Positions 7,793 to 14,151 of a stretch of DNA of 37,344 nucleotides are shown in pieces. The translations under genes and the position numbers were made by a program. Numbering within the stretch: position 1 is the stretch's first letter; each line of letters starts with the position of its first letter. A model generated the notes under the pieces. The model was not told where the DNA came from and did not search any database. It saw only the letters and a list, made by a program, of their open reading frames with translations. This stretch comes from a virus. The stretch covers positions 1 through 37,344 of the IMG/VR virus record IMGVR_UViG_3300006641_000078; one strand, written 5' to 3'.

Positions 7793-8499
7793 ACCTCGAA
7801 GACTACGACTTTGACCGCCTTCTGGGCCTTGGCTACACCGAAAAGGCCACAGGCGAGCTGAAGGAAGCCTGCTGGAAAGGCTACACAGCGGTGGGCACCA
7901 AGAAGAAAGGTGGTCGCACAGTCCCCAACTGCGTGCCGATCAAGAAGTCGGACCACGCTGAGGAGATGAAGCGGAAACCGTTCATCGCTGGGCCGAGCGC
8001 AGGATCCCCTTCCTTCGCTGAAGGAGAGGATGAGACTTTGGACTTCACTCGTTGTGAGCGTCCTAATGGCACCGCTTATGGCACCGGAGGCAAGTGCCGC
8101 AAGGGAACAGAATCCAAAGCTCCCGTTGCCCCCGCTCCCCCTAAGTCGGCGATGACCAAAAAGGATCCGGTAGCCGAAGTCCTGAAATCGCAGGAAGAGC
8201 TGAAGAAGTTTAACAAAGAGGAGAATAAGCGTCTAGCGAAGGATAAGCCAGAGTTGGCCATTGAGTCGCTGGCGGTCAAGATGCGGAAACTCTCTGAGGA
8301 ATATAAGCGGCTCGCGGGTGATCCCTCTCAGGCTTCTCGGAGAAAGGAGATCATGGATAAGACGGCTGAACTCGCCAAGAAACAGCAGGAACTGATCAAT
8401 AAGAGGAACGCGTCTGTTCAGGGGCCGCAGCGGAAGGCTGATACATCACCTCTAGCCAATATGCGCAGGGCCAGTGCGGCTGCCCGAGCGGAGGATTGA
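7789..8499 (+). CDS. Protein with two phage Cys-pair motifs and coiled coil
   Basis: 236 aa. Residues 28-48 carry CWKGYTAVGTKKKGG ending in PNCVP, a short motif I recall from many phage structural proteins. Residues 89-103 carry a second pair (RCERPNGTAYGTGGKCRKG), with a preceding SFAEGE, related to segments in the 9808 and 10583 proteins. The rest is a lysine- and glutamate-rich coiled coil (residues ~120-210). In the 3' half the third codon positions look less GC-rich than in neighbours, perhaps a different origin. Start by ATGA overlap. The exact function is unknown; a virion protein is likely. Confidence 0.7.
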   Translation: MNLEDYDFDRLLGLGYTEKATGELKEACWKGYTAVGTKKKGGRTVPNCVPIKKSDHAEEMKRKPFIAGPSAGSPSFAEGEDETLDFTRCERPNGTAYGTGGKCRKGTESKAPVAPAPPKSAMTKKDPVAEVLKSQEELKKFNKEENKRLAKDKPELAIESLAVKMRKLSEEYKRLAGDPSQASRRKEIMDKTAELAKKQQELINKRNASVQGPQRKADTSPLANMRRASAAARAED

Positions 8500-8501
8500 C
8501 C

Positions 8502-8984
8502 ATGTTCGGCTCCTTCCCAAGTGAACTGCTTGAACAGTTCAAGCAAGAATACGCAGAGCGCTCAGGTAAGCCCTGTGGCGGCTCCCATATTCCGGCGGCC
8601 CACACCTGCCATGTCGGTGGTGAGAGTGGCTACAAGGACGTCACCGAAGCCATTCGTCAGGACGCAGGCGCAGCGTTCGACGACGCCCACGAGAAAATCT
8701 TCCGGGATCGTTACGCGAAGGCCAAAACGGCCAAGGAGCTCGGCACCATCCACAGGAAGGCCATCAAGGATCTCGACAACGACGATCTGGACGCCAAGGA
8801 GGGAGTGCTGAACGCCATGAAGAAGGCGATGGCATCACACCTCGAGGTGAACATGGCGACGGGCCAGGGCGCGAAACGCGCAGCTGAGCTGGCTGCGATG
8901 AGCCCTGAGGAGCGCCGTCGTGCCGAAACCAAAGACGCCATCGAACGCGGCATCAAGAACAAAGTCGTGAGCGGGAGACGCTGA
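8502..8984 (+). CDS. Small protein with shared MFGSF signature and GKPCG Cys motif
   Basis: 160 aa. I chose ATG 8502 rather than the TTG six bases upstream because it begins exactly with the signature MFGSFPSELLEQFKQEYAER, shared with the next gene. Residues 23-36 (GKPCGGSHIPAAHTC, Cys-x10-Cys) match the N-terminus of the 630-aa kinase-like protein at 11905. The remainder is helical and charged (KTAKELGTIHRKAIKDLD, AAMSPEERRRAETKD). The gene sits two bases after the previous stop and overlaps the next start (TGATG). It is probably a virion-internal or capsid-associated protein; that is inference from the shared modules. Confidence 0.75.
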   Translation: MFGSFPSELLEQFKQEYAERSGKPCGGSHIPAAHTCHVGGESGYKDVTEAIRQDAGAAFDDAHEKIFRDRYAKAKTAKELGTIHRKAIKDLDNDDLDAKEGVLNAMKKAMASHLEVNMATGQGAKRAAELAAMSPEERRRAETKDAIERGIKNKVVSGRR

Positions 8985-9352
8985 TGTTCGGTTCGTTCCC
9001 AGAAGATCTCCTCGCTGAATTCAAAGAGGCATACGAGGAACGCCGCCAGGCGATGGCCATCGGCTATCCTCAGCAGTCCTACACCGACAAGGCCGAGATG
9101 CCGTGCAACAAGCCGAAGGCGGAGACACACAATGGGAAATCGCATGTGGTGAAGGCTTGCTACGACGGCGCTCCTGAAGGTGGGAAACTCATCCGCTTCG
9201 GCCAAGCAGGCGCCTCCACTGCTGGTAAACCCAAAGAGGGTGAGTCGGATCGCATGAAAGCGAAGCGTGCTTCCTTTAAGGCCCGTCACGGCCGAAACAT
9301 CGCGAAAGGCCCAAGTTCAGCGGCCTGGTGGTCTGACAAGATTAAGTGGTGA
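8984..9352 (+). CDS. Small protein with MFGSF signature and SAAWW-KW terminal domain
   Basis: 122 aa. It starts MFGSFPEDLLAEFKEAYEER, nearly identical in pattern to the preceding gene. Residues ~51-122 form a conserved-looking basic domain: KSHVVKACYDG, LIRFGQAGAS, KRASFKARHGRNIAKG and the terminal SAAWWSDKIKW. I recall this domain as recurrent in phage proteins, usually without known function; the alternation of basic and aromatic residues suggests nucleic-acid or protein binding. The last codons contain the -35 element of the promoter for the inserted HNH gene. Coupled to the previous gene by TGATG. Confidence 0.75.
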   Translation: MFGSFPEDLLAEFKEAYEERRQAMAIGYPQQSYTDKAEMPCNKPKAETHNGKSHVVKACYDGAPEGGKLIRFGQAGASTAGKPKEGESDRMKAKRASFKARHGRNIAKGPSSAAWWSDKIKW

Positions 9353-9361
9353 TGCTATACT
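9333..9361 (+). promoter_or_regulatory. Sigma70-like promoter for the HNH gene
   Basis: CTGACA (9333-9338), a 17-base spacer and TATACT (9356-9361) make a near-consensus -35/-10 pair with one mismatch in each hexamer. Predicted initiation near 9368 gives a ~17-base leader to ATG 9385. It overlaps the end of the upstream coding region and is the only such pair I noticed at a gene start. It would let the HNH gene be transcribed by host RNA polymerase independently of the surrounding late genes. Confidence 0.6.
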
Positions 9362-9384
9362 AGCGCCAGCACAAACAAACTCAA

Positions 9385-9807
9385 ATGGCTTACGGAGACG
9401 GCTTCAAGAAACACCCTGAACGCTACGCAGAACGAGCATGTCCGAAGTGCTCAGGGGTAAGGTTAGTTCGCAGAGACCAGCCTCTCGATAAACTCTGTAA
9501 GTCTTGCTCACAAAGAGGAAAGACGTGTGTTCAAAAGAAGCCCTCACCACGGCACTCTCCAGAGACACGGGGGACTTGGAACAGTTATTGGAGAGCAAAA
9601 CGACGCTGCGAAGAAAGTCCCTACTACACCGAAGTCGAGTTCAGATTTGACGATTTCGATGAGTGGTTCACTGAACTTGGTCCTCGTCCCGAGGGTTGCT
9701 CAGTTGATCGCATTGACAACCTAGGGCACTACGAGCCCGGCAATGTTCGCTGGGCTACACACAAAGAACAGTGTAACAATCGCCGCCGTCGAAGAACGGC
9801 TCTCTAA
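9385..9807 (+). CDS. HNH homing endonuclease with zinc-ribbon N-terminus
   Basis: 140 aa. Residues 19-41 carry paired CxxC motifs (C19, C22, C38, C41), a probable DNA-binding zinc ribbon. Residues 105-135 show the HNH signature of phage free-standing endonucleases: SVDRIDNLGHYEPGN followed by VRWATHKEQCNNRR, preceded by the usual GTWNSYWRAKRRC helix. Such enzymes cut unoccupied alleles and spread by repair. Unlike its neighbours it is not start/stop coupled upstream: it follows a 32-base gap and has its own sigma70-like promoter. This, with lower GC, marks it as an intruder in the structural block. The next gene begins directly after its stop. Confidence 0.9.
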   Translation: MAYGDGFKKHPERYAERACPKCSGVRLVRRDQPLDKLCKSCSQRGKTCVQKKPSPRHSPETRGTWNSYWRAKRRCEESPYYTEVEFRFDDFDEWFTELGPRPEGCSVDRIDNLGHYEPGNVRWATHKEQCNNRRRRRTAL

Positions 9808-10575
9808 ATGTTAGGACATTTTTCCCCTGAAGCCCTCCGCACCTTCGCCGAGGCCCACAATTTAGACACTGGCAATCAGGACTTCTCTGAAGGAGTGTTC
9901 GATTTCAAAGTGTGTCAGAAGCCCGATGGCAAGTATTTTGGTATCAAAGATTCGGCGAAATGCACCCCACCAAACAAAGAGGCTAAGCAAAGGCCTGATA
10001 CGGGTTTCTTCAACACTCAAGCTGGTCGCGGGATAAACTATGACACCGCGAAACAGCAAGGAGATGTTAAAACCTATTGGGAGAAGATTGGTTTCAAACC
10101 TCCCTCACCCCCCACAGCCGCAGACAAGGAGGCTGAAAGGCGTAGAGCTGTACAGAGGGATAAGGAGCTGGAGGCCTTGGCCCGAGCTGAGGATCGAGCT
10201 GCGGATCCAAACGAGAGCGTACTGTATCGCGGGCGATACATGCCGCGCAAGATGAAGTGGGCCATAGAGGACACTGACGCACGCCTAGGAAAGAGAATGT
10301 CCCAGGATGATGTCAACAAGATGGTTGACAACTCTTACCGGCCAGGCCAGAATCAGCCGACTGCAGCAGTGAACCAAGCAGCTCCTAAGCCTAAATACTC
10401 TGACGCTGACTCCTACACCAAAGGCCGAGATTTGTACAGGATCTCCCGCAATGCGGGGAATAGCCACCTGATGGCTAAGAACAAGGTGCGGACTGCCTTG
10501 GAGGCAGTTGGTATGAACCCAGACGCACTTGCGCCTGAAGACTGGCAACAACTTCGCCAAATGTACGGAGACTAA
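9808..10575 (+). CDS. Protein with shared N-terminal signature and Cys pair
   Basis: 255 aa. It starts MLGHFSPEALRTFAEAHNLD, a diverged copy of the MFGSF signature. Residues ~26-52 (DFSEGVFDFKVCQKPDGKYF, then C52) repeat the F-[AS]-[ED]-G linker plus Cys-pair arrangement found in the 7789 and 10583 proteins. The rest is charged and helical, with low-complexity Pro/Ala stretches. Third codon positions look less GC-rich than in neighbouring genes, as in the adjoining HNH gene, hinting at joint acquisition or relaxed selection. It starts immediately after the HNH stop. Likely a virion protein of unknown function. Confidence 0.65.
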   Translation: MLGHFSPEALRTFAEAHNLDTGNQDFSEGVFDFKVCQKPDGKYFGIKDSAKCTPPNKEAKQRPDTGFFNTQAGRGINYDTAKQQGDVKTYWEKIGFKPPSPPTAADKEAERRRAVQRDKELEALARAEDRAADPNESVLYRGRYMPRKMKWAIEDTDARLGKRMSQDDVNKMVDNSYRPGQNQPTAAVNQAAPKPKYSDADSYTKGRDLYRISRNAGNSHLMAKNKVRTALEAVGMNPDALAPEDWQQLRQMYGD

Positions 10576-10582
10576 CCCTATC

Positions 10583-11185
10583 ATGAACCCTTTTAACCTC
10601 CCATCTGTCGACCACCTCGTTGAGGGTGTCCATTACCGTCTCGTCGACTGGTCCTTCGCTGAGGGCCACGAACGCGACCGTGGTCTCCAGACCAACATGC
10701 CATCCCGTGGCATGGTCTCCTCCTTCGCTGATGGCGAGTGTCCCGAAGGCGAGAAGATGGTGTTTGGAATGTGCAGGAAGCCCGGAGAGAAGCAGGGCGA
10801 GAAGGAGTTTGACTCCTCCAAGAAGACCAAACAGGAGGAGGAAGGCGAAGCCGAAGCCAAGAAGCAAGGCTCTGACGTCAAGAACAACAAGATGATCAAG
10901 GATGTCAAGTCGGGCAAGAAGCTCGGCTGGGCGATCAAGGACGGCAAGCCGGTCCTCGTGGAGTGGGGATCTGTCGCTGGGGAGAAAAAGGTCGGCGCCA
11001 AGAAGCCGACGGAACCACCCAAGCCTCCCGCAGGCGCATCCCGCTCTGGCGTGACTGACGCCACTCGTTCCGGTCAGCGTGCTGGCAACGACGCAGCTCG
11101 TGCCGGTCAGGTGAACACCGCGGGTCTCGCCGCCCAGGATGAGAACCGCCGCAACATCGAAGCCCAGGCGCGGTCCGCAGGGTAA
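10583..11185 (+). CDS. Lysine-rich protein with FADGE/Cys-pair motif
   Basis: 200 aa. I place the start at ATG 10583, seven bases after the previous stop; a TTG 54 bases upstream would overlap that gene. The N-terminal part (MNPFNLPSVDHLVEGVHY) is only loosely like the shared signature. SSFADGECPEGEKMVFGMC gives a Cys53-x10-Cys64 pair in the same setting as in the 7789 and 9808 proteins. The remainder is Lys/Glu- and Ala/Gly-rich and probably disordered (KKTKQEEEGEAEAKK, PTEPPKPPAG). Its TAA stop lies inside the GGGTAAAA element. Probably virion-associated. Confidence 0.65.
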   Translation: MNPFNLPSVDHLVEGVHYRLVDWSFAEGHERDRGLQTNMPSRGMVSSFADGECPEGEKMVFGMCRKPGEKQGEKEFDSSKKTKQEEEGEAEAKKQGSDVKNNKMIKDVKSGKKLGWAIKDGKPVLVEWGSVAGEKKVGAKKPTEPPKPPAGASRSGVTDATRSGQRAGNDAARAGQVNTAGLAAQDENRRNIEAQARSAG

Positions 11186-11187
11186 AA
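11180..11187 (+). promoter_or_regulatory. GGGTAAAA element 4 (putative late promoter)
   Basis: The octamer contains the TAA stop codon of the preceding gene (11183-11185), and ATG 11213 follows after 25 bases. It is followed by CTCGTTCAAAAG. It heads the block that contains the kinase-like gene. Confidence 0.5.
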
Positions 11188-11212
11188 CTCGTTCAAAAGT
11201 CCTCCCAGAATA

Positions 11213-11905
11213 ATGCGCAAAGACTCCATTGCCGAAGGAGCCTACCAGAAGGCTCTGGAGATGTACCAGTTTAGCGAGCGTGGCTTCCACGGCTCAGGCG
11301 TTGACGCCGACGATGTACCCGTGCTCGCTCCTCAGGTGAGCAAGCTCAAGAAGGAGGACGCTCCTTGGAATCCTGAGTCGGCCTTCTACGGCAACAAGCC
11401 CCGTGGGAGTGGTCCTCCGTCATTCAACTACACGGAGGAGACCGGCACAGGCGAGTACAATGCCATGGAAGCCGAACTCGTCCGCCTCATGCAGATCCAG
11501 GACAACCTCGGCGGTCAACTCCGCCGTGCTCGCCAACTCGGGGCTTTCCAGGAGGAGCACCGCATCGTGCAGGAGCGCAACGACATCATGAAGGCGATCT
11601 CCGCTGTGGAGGCCCAGATGATGGTGCTCGACAACGGCCGCTTCCGCCGTGGCATGAACGATGGCATGATGTACGAGTCGCAGGACCGTGACGAGTTCAG
11701 CGAGTACGTCAGCGCCATCGAGGAGAACGACGAGAAGATCGCTCGCCTCGAAGCCGCCCTGCTCGAGTTCGCTGAGAAGATGAAGGGCAAGGACATCAAG
11801 AGCACCGGTGGAGACGCCGCTGCCGACCCCGGTCAGTCGTACGACACGGCTGATGACGAGGAAGACGACGAGGACATGGACGAAGAGGAACTCAGAGAAG
11901 GCTGA
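11213..11905 (+). CDS. Coiled-coil protein with acidic tail; scaffold-like
   Basis: 230 aa. The N-terminus (MRKDSIAEGAYQKALEMYQF) is a helix loosely like the shared signature. Residues ~85-195 are a long heptad-rich coiled coil (AMEAELVRLMQIQDNLGG, IAAL-type repeats around EENDEKIARLEAALLEF). The last ~25 residues are nearly all D/E. Acidic coiled-coil proteins of this size are common as scaffolds or internal head proteins, but no specific family is recognised. It is first in its block and overlaps the next start (TGATG at 11905). Confidence 0.65.
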   Translation: MRKDSIAEGAYQKALEMYQFSERGFHGSGVDADDVPVLAPQVSKLKKEDAPWNPESAFYGNKPRGSGPPSFNYTEETGTGEYNAMEAELVRLMQIQDNLGGQLRRARQLGAFQEEHRIVQERNDIMKAISAVEAQMMVLDNGRFRRGMNDGMMYESQDRDEFSEYVSAIEENDEKIARLEAALLEFAEKMKGKDIKSTGGDAAADPGQSYDTADDEEDDEDMDEEELREG

Positions 11906-13797
11906 TGGCAGGGAAGGGGAAGCCGTGCGGCGCGTCATTCATCGCCGCTGACAAACAGTGTAAAATAGGTCTCTCCGTCCAGCTCAACGCCAAGGCGCTC
12001 AAGAACGCCGACATCGGGAAGCTGCGGGAGTGGGCTGGCAAAGCCCCGTTCAAGTACCAGCGCGACAAGATCGAGGCCGAGATCGCCAAGCGTCAGGGTG
12101 ACGCTGGCATCGTCAAGATTCCCTCTGGGAAGACGAACCGTGAGCTCGCCGCAGAGAAGAAGAAGCTCGACGACGAGCAGCAGAAGCTCCAGAAGGAGCT
12201 CGACCGACTGGTCGCCATCCGCGACGCTCAGGCGAAGGGGAAACCCTCGCAGAAGATCAACGCTGGCTTCCTGAAGAAGGCCACCACGCAGAAGCTCGAG
12301 GAGTACATGCTTCGGGCTCCGTACCAGTACCAGCGTGAAGCCATCAAGGCCGAGCTGGATCGACGAGGTGCCGGAGGGGGCGGGGCCAAGCCAGGGGTTA
12401 AAGCGACCGCTGACCTGAAGAAGGAGTGGCAGGCGATCCAAGATGATAAGATGAAGAGGATCGACCGGGGAGAGTACGAAGCGGCCGTAAAGCTGGCTGG
12501 GCAGCAGAGAGCTATCAAGGCCGAACTCGATAGGAGAGAAGCAGGCGGTTCCGCTAGAGAGGTCAAGATCGACAAGATCCTTCAGCTCGCGCCTCCCCCT
12601 CCGAAAAAGGAACCCGGCGTCAACCGCCCGTTTGCCAGTCAGAACGACGACCAGCTCAAGGGCAAGATGGAAGCCGCGTGGGCTCTCGGAAAGGATGCCG
12701 ATTACAGGGCCATGCGCGCTGAGTACCAGCGTCGCATCGCAAATGACGAGACGAAGAAGCGGATCCTGGGCATCGACGAGGACATCCGCCGCGCCAAAGA
12801 GGCGAGGCAGCAGTATGTCAAGGCGGGCAACGCCGACCGTGTGAAGAAGGTCGACGACATGATCAAGGGCCTGGAGGCTGACAAACTCCGCGTGGGCAAC
12901 TCGGCCGTCCCCCAGGGCATGGGCAAGTACGAGAAGGATCGCCTCCAAGCAATTGACAAGCGCGTCGAAGACAACATGACCAAGAAGCTTGGTGACGGCT
13001 ACGATTGGCGTGACTCCGTCAGCAATGCCGACTCCAAGGTGCTGGGTGCGGGCGCCTACGGAACCGCCGTGCGTGACTCCGCCAGGAACGTGGTCAAGCG
13101 TGGCGCCATCGGTGAGAACGAGGGTGACATCCTCAAACGCGTCGGTGAGCTGGACCTCGGTCCGAAGCTCATCGCTGCCGAACTCAACGGTCGTGGTCCG
13201 ATGGCCGGAACAAAAGACGGCCGCGTGGCCATGACGCTCGTCCCAGGAAGCCCCATCGGAAACAAGAAGGGTCTCGAGCAGTCCTACTGGCAGGCTCGTG
13301 CCGCCCTCCACCGTGCGGGCATCGCCCACAACGACATGCACATCGAGAATGTGATGGTCGACAAGCAGAGGAAGGGTCGCTTTGTGGACATGGGCCTCGC
13401 CCAGGACAACCCTAAGGCCGCTCTCGCTGAGGCCATGGGCATGTTCGACCGGATGCCAGCCGGAGCCGTGAGAAACGGTGGCGAGGGTGACTGGCAGGTG
13501 AAGCGGTGGAAGAACATCGGTGGTCGTGCTATTCGTACTTTTGAGTATGGGAAGAATGCCAACGACCTCGAAAGGCTCCAGGCTGAGAGGGACTTTCCGA
13601 CCGTGGCGAGGGTTGTCCAGAACAAGGAAGCTGCTATAACGAAGTTGAAGAGCTATGGCCTGGATGACCAGGACGTGGCCAACATCATGACCCACGGCAT
13701 TCGCAAGAGTGAAGCCTCTTTCGAGAGGGGGTCGATGGCAAAGCTTACAAACGAACAGGCGCTCAGCGTCATCAACACCCTCTACGAAGGCATCTGA
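11905..13797 (+). CDS. Helical-repeat protein with protein-kinase-like domain
   Basis: 630 aa. Residues 5-19 hold the GKPCG...C motif (Cys8-x10-Cys19) shared with the 8502 protein. Residues ~25-340 contain diverged helical repeats: KLREWAGKAPFKYQRDKIEA and KLEEYMLRAPYQYQREAIKA are two clear copies. Residues ~378-500 look like a kinase fold: Gly-rich loop GAGAYGTA (381-388), VVK with Lys398, Glu404/406, hinge-like MTLVPG (443-448), catalytic loop HNDMHIENVMVD (475-486; Asp477, Asn482) and FVDMGLA (Asp495 in the DFG position). All core residues of RIO/LPS-kinase-like enzymes appear present. A C-terminal ~100 residues are uncharacterised. It may be packaged in the virion and act on host or virion proteins; this is inferred. 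Confidence 0.8.
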   Translation: MAGKGKPCGASFIAADKQCKIGLSVQLNAKALKNADIGKLREWAGKAPFKYQRDKIEAEIAKRQGDAGIVKIPSGKTNRELAAEKKKLDDEQQKLQKELDRLVAIRDAQAKGKPSQKINAGFLKKATTQKLEEYMLRAPYQYQREAIKAELDRRGAGGGGAKPGVKATADLKKEWQAIQDDKMKRIDRGEYEAAVKLAGQQRAIKAELDRREAGGSAREVKIDKILQLAPPPPKKEPGVNRPFASQNDDQLKGKMEAAWALGKDADYRAMRAEYQRRIANDETKKRILGIDEDIRRAKEARQQYVKAGNADRVKKVDDMIKGLEADKLRVGNSAVPQGMGKYEKDRLQAIDKRVEDNMTKKLGDGYDWRDSVSNADSKVLGAGAYGTAVRDSARNVVKRGAIGENEGDILKRVGELDLGPKLIAAELNGRGPMAGTKDGRVAMTLVPGSPIGNKKGLEQSYWQARAALHRAGIAHNDMHIENVMVDKQRKGRFVDMGLAQDNPKAALAEAMGMFDRMPAGAVRNGGEGDWQVKRWKNIGGRAIRTFEYGKNANDLERLQAERDFPTVARVVQNKEAAITKLKSYGLDDQDVANIMTHGIRKSEASFERGSMAKLTNEQALSVINTLYEGI

Positions 13798-13961
13798 TGG
13801 AAACCGAAGACGACAAGAAGTACATCGCCCTGATGGACAAGTACAAGAGGGCGCGCATGAAGGACGGCCAGGCGGCCATGAAGTACCTCGAAGCAGCGAT
13901 GGCTCTGAGGGAGATGGGCAAAGTCAGCGAGGATGCTGTCCTCGGTGGAGCCTACATGTGA
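13797..13961 (+). CDS. Small helical protein (54 aa)
   Basis: METEDDKKYIALMDKYKRAR, then a helical MKYLEAAMALREMG and the end DAVLGGAYM. The start overlaps the kinase-like gene's stop (TGATG) and the stop overlaps the next gene's GTG (GTGA), so it is embedded in a translationally coupled chain. No domain is recognised. It may be a small capsid or tail accessory protein. Support comes from coupling and codon use. Confidence 0.6.
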   Translation: METEDDKKYIALMDKYKRARMKDGQAAMKYLEAAMALREMGKVSEDAVLGGAYM

Positions 13962-14104
13962 ACGAGATCACTGCCAGAGCTGCGAAGATCGAGCTGCTAC
14001 GCCGGATGATCCTCAGTCTGGAAGGGGACGTCAAGCGGAGCCAGCTCCGTCAGCAGGCACTCTGGGAGTGGACTCGCCTCTCGTGCAGCAAGTGGCTCGG
14101 GTAA
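13958..14104 (+). CDS. Small helical protein (48 aa), GTG start
   Basis: The product MNEITARAAKIELLRRMILS continues as a basic amphipathic helix and ends in WEWTRLSCSKWLG. I chose the GTG at 13958 because it forms a GTGA overlap with the preceding stop, equivalent to the ATGA overlaps elsewhere. The TAA stop is contained in the GGGTAAGA element. Function is unknown. Confidence 0.55.
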   Translation: MNEITARAAKIELLRRMILSLEGDVKRSQLRQQALWEWTRLSCSKWLG

Positions 14105-14106
14105 GA
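14099..14106 (+). promoter_or_regulatory. GGGTAAGA element 5 (putative late promoter)
   Basis: The octamer contains the TAA stop (14102-14104) of the preceding gene. ATG 14152 follows 45 bases later. The leader holds a small hairpin, CCCGT-CATC-ACGGG (14117-14130), not followed by a T run, so it is not a standard terminator. The element heads the largest fibre gene. Confidence 0.5.
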
Positions 14107-14151
14107 GTACGCTAAACCCGTCATCACGGGATCGCACTAGCTCCTCAGCTC

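Noticed and set aside
8521-8548. Inverted repeat around CTTGAACAGTTCAAG near the start of the 8502 gene, considered as an operator.
   Set aside because: It lies within the codons of the conserved ELLEQFKQ signature, and a short palindrome is expected from those codons; there is no second copy.
11935-13695. 586-codon minus-strand open frame opposite the kinase-like gene.
   Set aside because: Mirror of GC3-rich codons; Leu/Val/His-rich with no domain, while the plus strand has clear kinase motifs.
14117-14130. Hairpin CCCGT-CATC-ACGGG in the leader before the 1507-aa gene, considered as a terminator.
   Set aside because: The stem is only five base pairs and no T run follows, so it does not meet the pattern of an intrinsic terminator.
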